A DNA stretch of 64,000 bases from Lysobacter avium (GTDB taxonomy: Bacteria; Pseudomonadota; Gammaproteobacteria; Xanthomonadales; Xanthomonadaceae). Each line of letters starts with the position of its first letter. The stretch's first letter is position 1. The notes beneath the pieces are model-generated. The model was given only the letters and a program-made list of their open reading frames with translations. It was not told where the DNA came from and made no database searches. Below, in pieces: positions 1 to 8,700 of this stretch. A program made the translations under genes and the position numbers. The stretch is taken from NCBI RefSeq assembly GCF_015209745.1, contig NZ_CP063657.1, forward strand, positions 1,612,001 through 1,676,000. Direction: 5' to 3'.

Positions 1-347
1 GGCACCTCAAGCCGGGCGCTCACAATCGCCAAAGCCTCCGGTTCGATGACGACGTCTCCGCTTGCCCACCAAGGCAGCAGGACGGCGTCGGCCGTCGCCA
101 GCACCTCCTTGGCCATCCGGTGAACGGCCGTTTCGAAGCCCCCGGGGCAGGAGGTCGCACGCGCGTGCTGGAAGTGCCGGACGCGGCGCCGTTCCGGGAA
201 GTCGCGGTTTCGCGCGATCAGCGGCTCCCCACACTCCGGGCAGGTGCACCTGCAGTCCAAGCCCAACGCGACGTCCGACACAAAGACAGGGCGCTCATCG
301 CGCATGCCGAAGGGGACCGTCAGTTTTCGAAGTGCGCGCTTGCTCAT
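1..347 (-). CDS. CoiA-like zinc-binding protein, N-terminal part (runs off window)
   Basis: An open frame on the minus strand starts at ATG 347 and is still open at the window edge, giving 115 visible residues. An in-frame TAG lies four codons upstream, so this is the first possible ATG, although no strong ribosome binding site is visible. Residues 32-39 carry a cysteine cluster (C32, C34, C36, C39), followed by CGEPLIARN, an arginine-rich RRRVRHFQH stretch, and CPGGFETAVHRMAKEVL. The order 'cysteine finger, HFxH, then GGFETAVHRMAK' matches the N-terminal region of competence protein CoiA-like proteins (family recognition from memory). CoiA acts with DNA uptake and recombination in Gram-positives; the many CoiA-like proteins on proteobacterial islands have unknown roles. 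It follows the TIR/DUF4209 genes on the same strand. The C-terminal half, where a nuclease domain would lie, is outside the window. Confidence 0.72.
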   Translation of the reverse strand, partial: MSKRALRKLTVPFGMRDERPVFVSDVALGLDCRCTCPECGEPLIARNRDFPERRRVRHFQHARATSCPGGFETAVHRMAKEVLATADAVLLPWWASGDVVIEPEALAIVSARLEV

Positions 348-493
348 GAGATCGTTCTAGGGCCAGGGGCGCCTGGGGTGAGGTCAGGTTAGGTTAACAA
401 CTCACAATCTCATACCAAGCGACAGCCTATGTGCGCCGGTCCCGCTGCGTCGTCGTTCCAGTTGAAGCTGCTCGGCGCTGAAGATGGTCAGTT

Positions 494-523
494 GATGTCC
501 GTTTTCGACCCAAAGCGGACGTC
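494..523. repeat. Short hairpin intergenic repeat, copy 1
   Basis: The 30-base element has 12-base arms of the form GATGTCCGTTTT and AAAGCGGACGTC around a CGACCC loop. The arms pair except for one T.G wobble and one mismatch. It lies in the 261-base gap between the DUF4209 gene and the CoiA-like gene. Similar TGTCCGCTTT/AAAGCGGACA hairpins are, from memory, widespread intergenic repeats in xanthomonads and rhizobia. The remainder of 348-608 shows no convincing gene. Confidence 0.5.
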
Positions 524-608
524 GGCAGTCAATTTGCCTACCTTGGCTGGCTGCCCAATAGCCCATGGTTCTACCGCAGGCAAGCTCTCTATTGACATGG
601 TGGATCAA

Positions 609-1775
609 CTAAACGTTGTCCTGATCGACAGGGGTTGAAGTCTCCCGGTTCGGAAGTGCGTCGCCCTCGCAGGTTGGTGTGGGGGCCAAGACAGCCGGAT
701 GCTCATGCCAGGGAAACAGAATCATCCGCCACAGCAGCCACCACAGCGACATAATCCCGGCGCTCTCCAGTGCATCGTCTGACATCAGGCCGTGGCAATA
801 TTTATTTCGTAAGTTGAAGCCAGCTTGCTCGACCAAATGCACTTGCAACTCAAAGACCAGGTCCTTACCGAAGAAGGCTTCCGTCTCAGGCGTAGATAGA
901 AGTTCACCGAGGGTCTTTTCGTGCTGCACGCCGTGCTCGTCCAGTGCCATGGTGTGTGCACCGACACGCTTGAGCTGATGGCGCACAAATGGCTCCATGG
1001 CCGGAATGAGATAGGCGGAAGCCCCCAGCCAATCGGCAGTGAAGCCAGCAAAAAGGCCACGAGCAAGGGTTTCTGACTGCGCATCGGGGGCAACAATGGA
1101 TGTCTCGACGATCTCCTTGATGCCTTGAAAGGACGGCTGGTAGGACGAGTAAAGCGCGTAGATCGATCGCGATACCATGATCCGTGCACGCAAGTTCAGA
1201 TCGAATTGCGTGGCATCGCGGATCATATGCTCGCGGACGGAAGTGGGATCGTTGGCATCGAACGCCGAGGTCCTAGCCACGATAGCTCCTTCAGCATTGG
1301 CATGGCTGGATGCGAAGAAGTGCGAGAGGGGGTGGTCTTCGGCGTTCTTGCGCACTCGCGCTTCAAGCTCTTCCATTCGCAGGGTCTTGTTGGCACGGTA
1401 AGCCATGCGAAGCAGTGATGCGAAGAAGCTCGGCGCTTCCAGCTGCTCGTCGATCCACTTGATCCATTCGGTGGCGTCGAACTCGTGTGAATGATGGCCG
1501 TAGTGGTCTAAGGATGCGCGTTCGTAATGCGTCAGCTGATCACGCAGGGCTTGAATACGCGTCGGATCCGCCTTCGCGCGGCGCAGGATCGAAATGGCTT
1601 CGGTCAGCTGCATGGGTGCCAAGATCGGCTGATGCTGCGCCGACAATTCTGCAGCCCGTGTCATGGCCTCGCCTTGAGCTAACAGCGCCGCATTTGCCTC
1701 GCTCCGTTGGCCCAACCGCCAGCGCAGACGGTGAGCCAGCTTGTGCCAGTCAGCCGCTTGCTGAGGCGAGCCCAC
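609..1775 (-). CDS. DUF4209-domain C-terminal fragment
   Basis: This frame gives 388 residues from GTG 1775, but the same frame is open back to codon 1883, directly after the TAA, so the true domain boundary lies upstream of the GTG. The C-terminal third carries the DUF4209 signature as I recall it: HGVQHEKTLGELL, then GKDLVFELQVHLVEQAG, NLRNKYCHGL, and a closing LWWLLWRMIL. The NLRNxxxHGL motif is reminiscent of HEPN-type RNxxxH sites (here R-N-K-Y-C-H), but nuclease activity is not established for this family. No good ribosome binding site precedes the GTG, which argues that this piece was originally made as part of the upstream reading frame. It ends at TAG 611-609. Confidence 0.55.
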   Translation of the reverse strand: MGSPQQAADWHKLAHRLRWRLGQRSEANAALLAQGEAMTRAAELSAQHQPILAPMQLTEAISILRRAKADPTRIQALRDQLTHYERASLDHYGHHSHEFDATEWIKWIDEQLEAPSFFASLLRMAYRANKTLRMEELEARVRKNAEDHPLSHFFASSHANAEGAIVARTSAFDANDPTSVREHMIRDATQFDLNLRARIMVSRSIYALYSSYQPSFQGIKEIVETSIVAPDAQSETLARGLFAGFTADWLGASAYLIPAMEPFVRHQLKRVGAHTMALDEHGVQHEKTLGELLSTPETEAFFGKDLVFELQVHLVEQAGFNLRNKYCHGLMSDDALESAGIMSLWWLLWRMILFPWHEHPAVLAPTPTCEGDALPNRETSTPVDQDNV

Positions 1776-1883
1776 ATCAAGCTCGGCCGCCTTGGCTTCG
1801 ATCTGCGGAACAATGATCTCGCACGCTTCCCTTGAGCGATCCAGTGCTTCATCGCATAAGCGAAAGACTAGCCCCGGCCAGTT

Positions 1884-2474
1884 TTACTTAATCGCGTGTG
1901 GAACCTCTTTGAGAATGGCGCACCAATATCGTCCCCACAGAGTCTCGTCCCGCTTGGCGTAGACGCGCAACAGCACCAGCCCGCGCCGGATCTCGTCTAG
2001 CCCATCGATTGCCCAATCCGAGCCGAAGACGGTAATGGCATAGTCCAGATACGCGTTTGCTGCCAGCTGGCCCAGTCGCCAGTCTGGCGGGATGCTGCCC
2101 TCAGCAGAAACAGCCAAGTCCGCGAACCGCGCTCGCACCCAAGGGTGAGGCGCGTCAGCTGCGGCACGCGCCAATAAGGCAATATCGTGTTCTCCCAGGT
2201 CCTCCATGGACATACTTCGCCGGCCTTCCATTTGCATAACGGGCCCGAAAGAAGCATGCGATGCGTGTCGCATGTGCATGGAGATGGCACCGCCAAGCAC
2301 TTGCAGAGCTTGCGATTGGGCCAGTTGCCCAGATTCCTCAAGCTCACGTGCTCGCCCCCAGAACCTAGAGGCAAGCGCCCACTGAAAATGCCGATCCTCA
2401 GGTGTTCCCGCCAGCGCCACCCAGTTGATGGCGGCGTAGGTTTCTTCGTCGATAGGTTGTTGAAGGTGGGGCAA
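1884..2474 (-). CDS. DUF7380-like N-terminal fragment of the DUF4209 protein
   Basis: 196 residues start at TTG 2474, chosen because a strong ribosome binding site (GGAGGA, 7 nt spacing) precedes it and an in-frame TAG lies two codons upstream. The helical, Ala/Arg-rich sequence includes FWGRARELEESG, then RRSMSMEDLGEHDIALL and ARFADLAV, which match what I recall of DUF7380, the N-terminal partner of DUF4209. The start lies 18 nt after the stop of the TIR gene, so the two are co-transcribed. The frame ends at a TAA that looks like a nonsense mutation rather than the natural end. Function is unknown; DUF4209 proteins occur on islands. Confidence 0.6.
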   Translation of the reverse strand: MPHLQQPIDEETYAAINWVALAGTPEDRHFQWALASRFWGRARELEESGQLAQSQALQVLGGAISMHMRHASHASFGPVMQMEGRRSMSMEDLGEHDIALLARAAADAPHPWVRARFADLAVSAEGSIPPDWRLGQLAANAYLDYAITVFGSDWAIDGLDEIRRGLVLLRVYAKRDETLWGRYWCAILKEVPHAIK

Positions 2475-2492
2475 GTGCTATTCCTCCATGGC

Positions 2493-3461
2493 TTACCGCT
2501 GCAGGTGGCCGACAAGCAGTTCCCAGAAATACTCAGACGCTCCCTGGGGTGAGAGTTTCTGCTCGCGATCCGCCCCGAAGTTCGCCATGCCAAAGCTCCG
2601 CAGGAAGACCGACTGGTCGTCGGCACACACTGTCAGTGTTTCGTTGGTTGTGTTGCTGCCAGTCGCTTCGCCTTGCACATAGTTAATGCCATCCCCAAAG
2701 GAGCCCCCTCCAGTGAAGTAGGTGGCCCGTGCCACGTCCTTTCCATCGTGATAGATCGTGGCAAATAAGCGATTGGCATCGATCCGCTTGAACACGCCCT
2801 CATACCCTGAATTACGATCGGTCAGCTCAGCTAGCGAATTCTCGATGAATTTGGCGATGTATTCGAAGGCCTCATCCTTGAATCGGTCCTTGTCGCGCTG
2901 TGTGAAGTTCTTGGCCAATCGCAGGTTGCTGGATCTAGGACCGGCGGCGGCCGGTGCAGGCGTGGCCGGGGTCGCTAGCTCGGCCGTGCTACCGGCTGAG
3001 GCAGTGTCCCGTGGAGCTTGCCAACGCTCCGCTGCCTGCCGGACGGCCTTGGCGACCTGAAGCATGGCCTCGTCAATATCAGGCCATTGCTTGATCGCCT
3101 TGCCGTCGCGGGGCACGGCCTGGAGCTTGCCAAAGGGAGTGGAGTGCCAGTCGCATACCCGCAGGATGACCGGGATTACAGTGGCCTCGCCGGCCTCGTG
3201 TCTTTCGATTGCTCGCTGCATCTCGATCTCATAGCAATAGTCGGACGCAATGAAATCGGGGCTAACCAGCAGTAGGATGATCCGGTCACGGTTGATATGG
3301 TCATCAATAGCTTGCGCGAACTCCTCGCCTGGCCTGATATGGCGATCGTGCCATGTCTCGATAACTCTTTGCCGCTTGAGCGTGGAAAGCTGCTTTTCGA
3401 TCTGATCGCGCATGGCTTCGTCGGCGTGCGAATAAGAGAAGAAGACGCTGGGAGCTGTCAT
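2493..3461 (-). CDS. TIR-domain protein with C-terminal domain of unknown function
   Basis: The start at ATG 3461 (322 residues) is preferred over ATG 3503 (336 residues) because the TIR fold begins at once with SVFFSYSHADEA and because an AAGGA lies upstream; the extra 14 residues look non-conserved. Residues 1-145 form a TIR_2-type domain. The motif SPDFIASDYCYEIE places the likely catalytic NADase glutamate at E78 (start at 3461), in the usual 'S..F..S.yC..E' context. After a Pro/Ala-rich linker (about residues 155-180) comes a predicted alpha/beta domain of about 140 residues that I do not recognise (KDEAFEYIAKFIENS, YFTGGG, FGMANFG). Bacterial TIR proteins often deplete NAD+ in abortive-infection defence. 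The DUF7380-DUF4209 gene follows after 18 nt, so the pair is probably one transcript. Confidence 0.85.
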   Translation of the reverse strand: MTAPSVFFSYSHADEAMRDQIEKQLSTLKRQRVIETWHDRHIRPGEEFAQAIDDHINRDRIILLLVSPDFIASDYCYEIEMQRAIERHEAGEATVIPVILRVCDWHSTPFGKLQAVPRDGKAIKQWPDIDEAMLQVAKAVRQAAERWQAPRDTASAGSTAELATPATPAPAAAGPRSSNLRLAKNFTQRDKDRFKDEAFEYIAKFIENSLAELTDRNSGYEGVFKRIDANRLFATIYHDGKDVARATYFTGGGSFGDGINYVQGEATGSNTTNETLTVCADDQSVFLRSFGMANFGADREQKLSPQGASEYFWELLVGHLQR

Positions 3462-3773
3462 GTTCCTGATGGGTCCTTTGGAAGACTGTTTGACGAACTT
3501 CATGTTCGGTGATCGATCTCGACGATCTACCTAAATCGGCTCAATAGTCGCGGCTGGCAATCCTCTACTTGCTAACTTACCGACCTTGGGCTCTCCTAAT
3601 GCAATGTAGGTGGCACCCAGTCAGCGAGTCGAAATTTTGCGGGTGGACCAGCGCCCCACCACAAAATGCGGATTTGCATGCGCTTTTCTTATGTCTGCTT
3701 ATGGCCGGAAGCGGTCAGTTCGCTGATCGCTCAGTTTGCCCTCCACGGGACCCGACTGGCTCAGACCACATCG
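3462..3773. other. Gene-free, AT-richer spacer upstream of the TIR gene
   Basis: No credible coding sequence is seen between the TIR gene start and the sbcC remnant. The stretch is less GC-rich than the core genome and should hold the promoter of the TIR operon on the minus strand. The only structure seen is the hairpin repeat at 3691-3717. Confidence 0.5.
3691..3717. repeat. Short hairpin intergenic repeat, copy 2
   Basis: An imperfect hairpin of the form ATGTCTGCTT, ATGGCCGG loop, AAGCGGTCA. Its arms resemble those of the hairpin at 494-523 (TGTCCG...CGGAC with T/C changes), while the loop differs. Together the two copies bracket the TIR/DUF4209 genes. Assignment to one repeat family is inference from the arm sequence. 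Confidence 0.35.
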
Positions 3774-3970
3774 GCGTCAGGCCACACCGTCACGCTATGC
3801 CCCCTCCCCCGCGTCTTCCGCACCTGCATCGGCACCGGTTTCCGCTCTTTCACTGCGCACGCCGATCAGCTTGCCCTGGGCAATGAGGCTGTCGAGCGCG
3901 ACCTTGAGCGAATCCGGGTCAAGGCTGCCGAAGCCCTAGTCGAGTAAGAAGCGTCCATGCGGGTCTTGTG
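3774..3970 (-). pseudogene. Decayed second copy of the sbcC 3' end
   Basis: About 195 bases align with the last part of the intact sbcC (5714-5925) on the same strand. Conserved pieces, read across frameshifts, are HKTRMD, GFGSLDPDSL, ALDSLIAQGKLIGV and QVRKTRGRGHS, ending at an aligned TGA. The copy has lost about 15 and about 9 bases relative to the intact gene and carries frame breaks around its Walker B region (intact: FFLDEGFGSLD). Homology stops abruptly at 3970, two bases before the stop codon of the MFS gene. Divergence is clearly greater than expected for a recent duplication, so this may be the end of an sbcC allele imported from a relative. Confidence 0.8.
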
Positions 3971-3972
3971 TC

Positions 3973-5640
3973 CTACGGCAACCGAGTGGGATCAATCAGC
4001 CGCTCGCGCGCGGGCCTGGGGGCAATCGGTGCGCACTGACGTTCGATCATGCGTCGCACGGCAGGCGCATCGCGACCGCAGTGGAGTGTCCGGAGGCGCT
4101 CGGATATGGCCGCGTCGTGGTGGGTCATGCGACTGTTGTGGCGCACGTAGTCGAGCCACGTAGGCGTCTCGTAACGCTCGATCCATATCTCGGGGTCGGC
4201 GAGATCGCGCAGCAGCGTCCAATTACGCGCCCCATCGCGGCGCCGGACGCGACGTCGCTCGACCATCGCTCCCATGAACTCCCCGAGATCCGCCTCACGA
4301 ATCGCGTATTCGATCGTGATCACGACCGGACCCGTTCGCCCGTCGACGGGGACCACCGTGCTCGGCTCTTTCCACAGGTGCAGCAGATCGAGATTGAGTT
4401 CCTTCGTTTGCGCCACCGGCCACCAGCGCCCCAACGCCGCGCCGCCGAGCATGACGACGGATGCCGCCAGCAGTGCCAGGGTGACGCTCGTGCTTGCCGC
4501 GACTTCACCCCACAGCCAGCTGCCGCTCGCCAGGCCGCCAAAAGCCGCCATCTGGTAGATCGACAGCGCGCGCGCAACCACCCACCGTGGCGCCGACATC
4601 TGCACGGCGACGTTGAACGTGGCGAGCGCCAACAGCCAACCGGCTCCGGCCACAAGCAACGCCGCCATCGTCACCAGCAGATGCGTACTGACAGCAGCGA
4701 TCGCTCCAGCGACGGCAAACGCGACACTGGTCCAGCCCACGATGGCCCCTGTCGACATCCGCTGGCGCAGCTTCGCGTTTCCTACGGCGCCTGCAACCGC
4801 GCCCACGCCAAACGCACCGAGCAGCAGGCCATACGTGAGCGGTCCGCCGCCGAGCCTGTCCTTGGCGAGCAGCGGCATGAGCGCCATGAGTCCGCTTGCC
4901 GCGATACAGAACACCGCGCTGCGCACCAGAACCGTGCGAATGGCGGGCGATCCGGCGACAAAACGGACGCCCGCGCCCATGGCGATGCCGAGCGTTTCCC
5001 GCGGCAGCGTCCGCGGGTTCGCGGGTGGACGCCAGCGCAGCAGCACGACGATCAGTCCGATGTTGCTGACCGCGCTCACCGCGAACGCCGCAGCGGCACC
5101 GGCGGCCGCAACGATGGCACCGCCGATGGCAGGTCCCGCGCTGCGGGCAATGTTGAAACCCATGCTGTTGAGCGCCACCGCGCCCGGCAACTCTGCCCGC
5201 GGCACCATGTCCCCGACGGACGCCTGCCACGCCGGCCCGTTGAAGGCGCTGCCGCAGCCCATCAGGAAAGTGAAAATCAGCAGCAGCCACGGCGTGATCC
5301 ATCCGCTCCATGCGAATCCTGCCAGCGTGGCCGACACAATCAGCATGAAGGCCTGCGCGGCAAGCATCACCTTGCGTCGATCGAGATTGTCGGCGACCGC
5401 CCCGGCGACCAATGAGAACAACGTGATCGGCAAATAGACCGACGCCAGCACCAGCGCGACCATATCGGCCGATGGGGCGATCGCGATCATCAGCCAGGAA
5501 GCGCCGACCGACTGGATGAGTACGCCAAGGTTGCTGACCGTGCTGGCGGCCCATACCCCACGGAACACCGGGTAACGCAATGGCGACAGCGCCGAGGGGG
5601 CTTGCTCGTTGTGCACGGAGCCGGATTCGTCTGGTGTCAT
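3973..5640 (-). CDS. MFS exporter (EntS/MFS_3 type) with C-terminal soluble domain
   Basis: 555 residues. The first 410 or so form about 12 hydrophobic segments with the MFS loop motif GAVADNLDRRKVML between helices 2 and 3 and NSMGFNIARSAGPAIGG in the middle, typical of the MFS_3 'transmembrane secretion effector'/EntS group of drug and siderophore exporters. Residues from about 425 to 555 are soluble and Arg-rich (ITIEYAIREADLGEFMGAMVERRRVRRRDGA, shown in part), resembling the ferredoxin-like domain often fused to this subfamily. It lies between intact sbcC and the sbcC remnant on the same strand, 73 nt downstream of sbcC. The substrate cannot be inferred. ATG 5640 has only a weak ribosome binding site. 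Confidence 0.85.
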   Translation of the reverse strand: MTPDESGSVHNEQAPSALSPLRYPVFRGVWAASTVSNLGVLIQSVGASWLMIAIAPSADMVALVLASVYLPITLFSLVAGAVADNLDRRKVMLAAQAFMLIVSATLAGFAWSGWITPWLLLIFTFLMGCGSAFNGPAWQASVGDMVPRAELPGAVALNSMGFNIARSAGPAIGGAIVAAAGAAAAFAVSAVSNIGLIVVLLRWRPPANPRTLPRETLGIAMGAGVRFVAGSPAIRTVLVRSAVFCIAASGLMALMPLLAKDRLGGGPLTYGLLLGAFGVGAVAGAVGNAKLRQRMSTGAIVGWTSVAFAVAGAIAAVSTHLLVTMAALLVAGAGWLLALATFNVAVQMSAPRWVVARALSIYQMAAFGGLASGSWLWGEVAASTSVTLALLAASVVMLGGAALGRWWPVAQTKELNLDLLHLWKEPSTVVPVDGRTGPVVITIEYAIREADLGEFMGAMVERRRVRRRDGARNWTLLRDLADPEIWIERYETPTWLDYVRHNSRMTHHDAAISERLRTLHCGRDAPAVRRMIERQCAPIAPRPARERLIDPTRLP

Positions 5641-5713
5641 TCAGGTCGGCTTCTGGGAATGGATCTGCGTCCGTAGCGTAGCAGCGCGGGCATGCCCGCC
5701 CGGCCGCTTAATG

Positions 5714-8700
5714 TCAGGGGCATACCACCGCGCTATGCCCCATCCCGCGCGTCTTGCGCACCTGGATCTGCACCGGGATGCGCTCTTTCACCGCATCCAC
5801 ATGGCTGATCACGCCGATGAGCTTGCCCTGGGCATTGAGGCTGTCGAGCGCGTCCAAGGCGACGTCGAGTGAGTCCGGGTCCAGGCTGCCGAAGCCTTCG
5901 TCGAGGAAGAACGAGTCGATCCGGGTCTTGTGGCTGACCAGATCCGACAGGCCCAGTGCCAGCGCGAGGCTGACCAGGAAACTTTCGCCGCCGGACAGGG
6001 TGCGGGTGTCGCGCCGGGCGTCGGCCTGCCAGGTGTCGAGCACGCTCAGGGCCAAGCCTTTGCCGTCGCGGGCCAGCAGGTAGCGGCCGCCGTCGAGCCG
6101 CTGCAGGTGCTGGTTGGCCAGACGCACCAGCTGGTCCAGGGTCAGCCCCTGGGCGAAGGTGCGGAACCTGTCGCCCTGCGCCGAGCCGATCAGGCCATTG
6201 AGGTGCTGCCATTCCTCCAGCCGGTCGCCGGCCTCGGCGATCTGCGTGTGCAGCGCCTGCAGGCCGCTGCGCTGGGCCTGATCCAGCGCGAGCTGGGTAC
6301 GGATCTGCGTGGCCTGATCGCGCGCCTGCTCCACGGCGGCTTCGCTGGTCTGTGCGTCCGCAATGAGTTGCGCCAGATCCGCGTCGCTGCGGGGCGTGGC
6401 CTGCAGTTCGTCGCATCGCTCACGCAGTTGCGTGGCACGGCTGCGGATATCGGCGAGTGTCTGGGTCAGCGCGTCCTGCTCGGACTGCAACTGCTCGCGT
6501 TCCTCGGGCGGCAGCCGCGCGGCCAACAGCGCGTCGTGGTTGGCGAAGCCGTGCTGCTGGAGCGCCGATTCGAGCTGGGTTGTGGTGTGGGCGAGATCCT
6601 GCGAACGGCTTTCCAACAACATCTCAGCCCCGTGCAGGGCGGAGGCGGCGTGATGCACCTGCTGCTGCACCTGCTCCAGTTCCGCGACGGCGCGGCGTAG
6701 TGCGGCGGCGGGCTCGGCTGCCGGTGCGAGCGCCTCACCGGGTGTTCCGGCATGGGGGCTCTTCTCCCAGCGCTGCTGCCAATGCTCGCCCTGCTCGCCC
6801 GCCTGCTTTGCTTTGCTGCGGTGCTCGACCAGCGCGTGTTGCAGGCGCTGCAGTTCGGCATCGCGTTGGCGCCATTGCGACCACTCGTGCTCGCGCTCGC
6901 TCAGCCATGCTTCCGCATCGGCGGGCAGCGCGCGGTCCGGCAGGTCGGCGGACAGCTGCTGGCGCAGGCGCTCGGCTTCGCTGACGGCGGCATCGTGGCG
7001 CTCACGCTGCTCCTGCTCACGGCCCGCGGCCATCGTCAGCGATTCGCGCAGGCCCTCAAGCCTGGTGTCGTGGTGCGCCAACGCCAGTTGCTGTTCGTCG
7101 CGTTGCTTGTTCGCGACCTGCACGGCGGCATGCAATTGCTCCAGCTTGGCGACGTGCTCGCTGGCCTGTTTGCCCTGCATGCCGACGGCGGTGAGTTCGA
7201 CGGCCAACGCCGACTGCTCGTCGCCGTCGGCAAGGGTGAGCCGCAGCGCGGCGCAGCGTGACGCCCAGTTGTCGGCGAGCGTGGCGCTTTGCGCGTCCAA
7301 TGCCTGCAGATGGTGATCGGTACGGGTCAGGTCGGCTTGCCTGGACGCATGCTGGACCTCACTGCGCCGGTGACGCTCGCTGGCCTGCTGGAGCTGCAAC
7401 TCGGCCTCGCTGGCATCGGCCTGCGACTGGCTGGGGTCGAGCTGCCGGTACTCGTCGATGGCCGGGTGCTCGGTGGCGCCGCACAGCGGGCACGCCTGCC
7501 CGTCTTCCAGGGCCGCGCGGTGGCCGGCCAGGTCCATGATCTGGCGCTCCAGCGCGACGATGCGCTGGCGATCCTGCAGGGTGGTCTTGGCGCCGTCCAG
7601 TTCCGACTGCGCCTTTGCCAGTTGCTCGGCGTCGCTGACGAGCATGGCCTTCAACGCTTCCAATCGCGCCTGTTCGTCACTGATCTGCGTGCGCAGCGTT
7701 TGCCGCTGTTCGACCAGCGGCGACAGGTCGCGCAAGGCGGCGTATCGCTCGCGCAGGCCGTCGCGCGCCGCGCGCAGTGCTTCCACGCTGGTGCCGGCGC
7801 TGGCGGTCGCGAACTGCACGGTGTCCGCGTCGACCTGCGCGCTGGCCTCAGCCAGGGCCGTCGCCAGCCCTGCCCGCTCCTCTTCGCCGGACCTGAGCAA
7901 CGCTTGGGATTGCTCGTGCCTGGCGGACGCGTCGGCGAGCGCTTGCCTGGCCTGCGCTTCCTGTTGGGTGGCGGTCTGCAGTTGGGCGAATCCGGCGCGC
8001 CATCCCGGCAGTTTCTCGCCGAGTTGCGCATGCGCGCTCAAACCCGTCTGGGTGGACTGCAATTGGTCAAAGCGCTGCTGGTCGGTCTGCAGCGCCAGCG
8101 CGCTGGCCTGCGCGCACTGTCGGGCCAGTTGCAGGCATTGCCACAGGCCGTTGCGCTCCAACCCCAGCTGCTCGGCGTGCTGTTGCTGCGCCTGCTCACG
8201 GTTGGTCTTTGCGTCGGCAACGCCCTGGGTCGCCTTCTGCCACTGGCTGTAGGGCGGCCACGCCGCCTCCGCAGGTTGGGACCGTTGCAGGCGCTCACGC
8301 GCCGGGGCGGCGGCGTTCAGTGCGTCCTGCGCGGCGCGCTCCTGATCGTCAACGGCGCGCAGCTGCGCCTGCACCTTGTCCAATTCCTGCCGCCACGCCA
8401 GCGCGTCGCGGCTGCGCTGCCGCGCGACCACCAGACGCTCCACGTCTTCGGTCACGGCTTGCAGCTGTTCCTGCATTGCGGCGAGCGCGTCCTCTGACAG
8501 CAGTTGCACGCCGCCGGCCGTCGCCTGCAGCTGGTCGACCTCGCGCTTGATCCGGTCGGTCTGCGCGTACACCCGCTGCGAGATGTCGCTGTAGATATCG
8601 GTGCCGGTCAGCTGCTCCAGCAGCTCGGCGCGCTCGTTGTCCTTGCTGTGCAGGAAGCTCGCGAACTCGCCCTGCGCGAGCAGGACCGAGCGCGTGAAGC

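Larger units (their letters stand above)
609..2474 (-). pseudogene. DUF7380-DUF4209 protein gene interrupted by one in-frame TAA
   Basis: Two open frames, 2474-1884 and 1883-609, are in exactly the same reading frame: the whole span is 622 codons with a single internal stop, TAA at 1886-1884. The codons on both sides read smoothly through it, ending in VPHAIK and resuming at NWPGLVFRLCDEALDRSR. The left half resembles DUF7380 and the right half DUF4209, which in this family normally sit in one protein of about 600 residues. The simplest reading is a recent nonsense mutation in an otherwise intact gene. Stop-codon readthrough, a working two-piece protein, or a base-call error are alternatives. 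Confidence 0.75.

Noticed and set aside
429..638. Small plus-strand frame containing SVFDPKRTSAVNLP
   Set aside because: The peptide is the translation of the hairpin repeat at 494-523. Similar spurious proteins are annotated wherever this repeat type occurs.
3666..3947. Plus-strand frame of 93 residues upstream of the TIR gene
   Set aside because: Most of it is the antisense of the decayed sbcC copy, so it is not an independent gene.
4081..5415. 444-residue plus-strand frame opposite the MFS gene
   Set aside because: Antisense of a clear membrane transporter; the translation is Arg/His/Gln-rich and lacks hydrophobic core segments.
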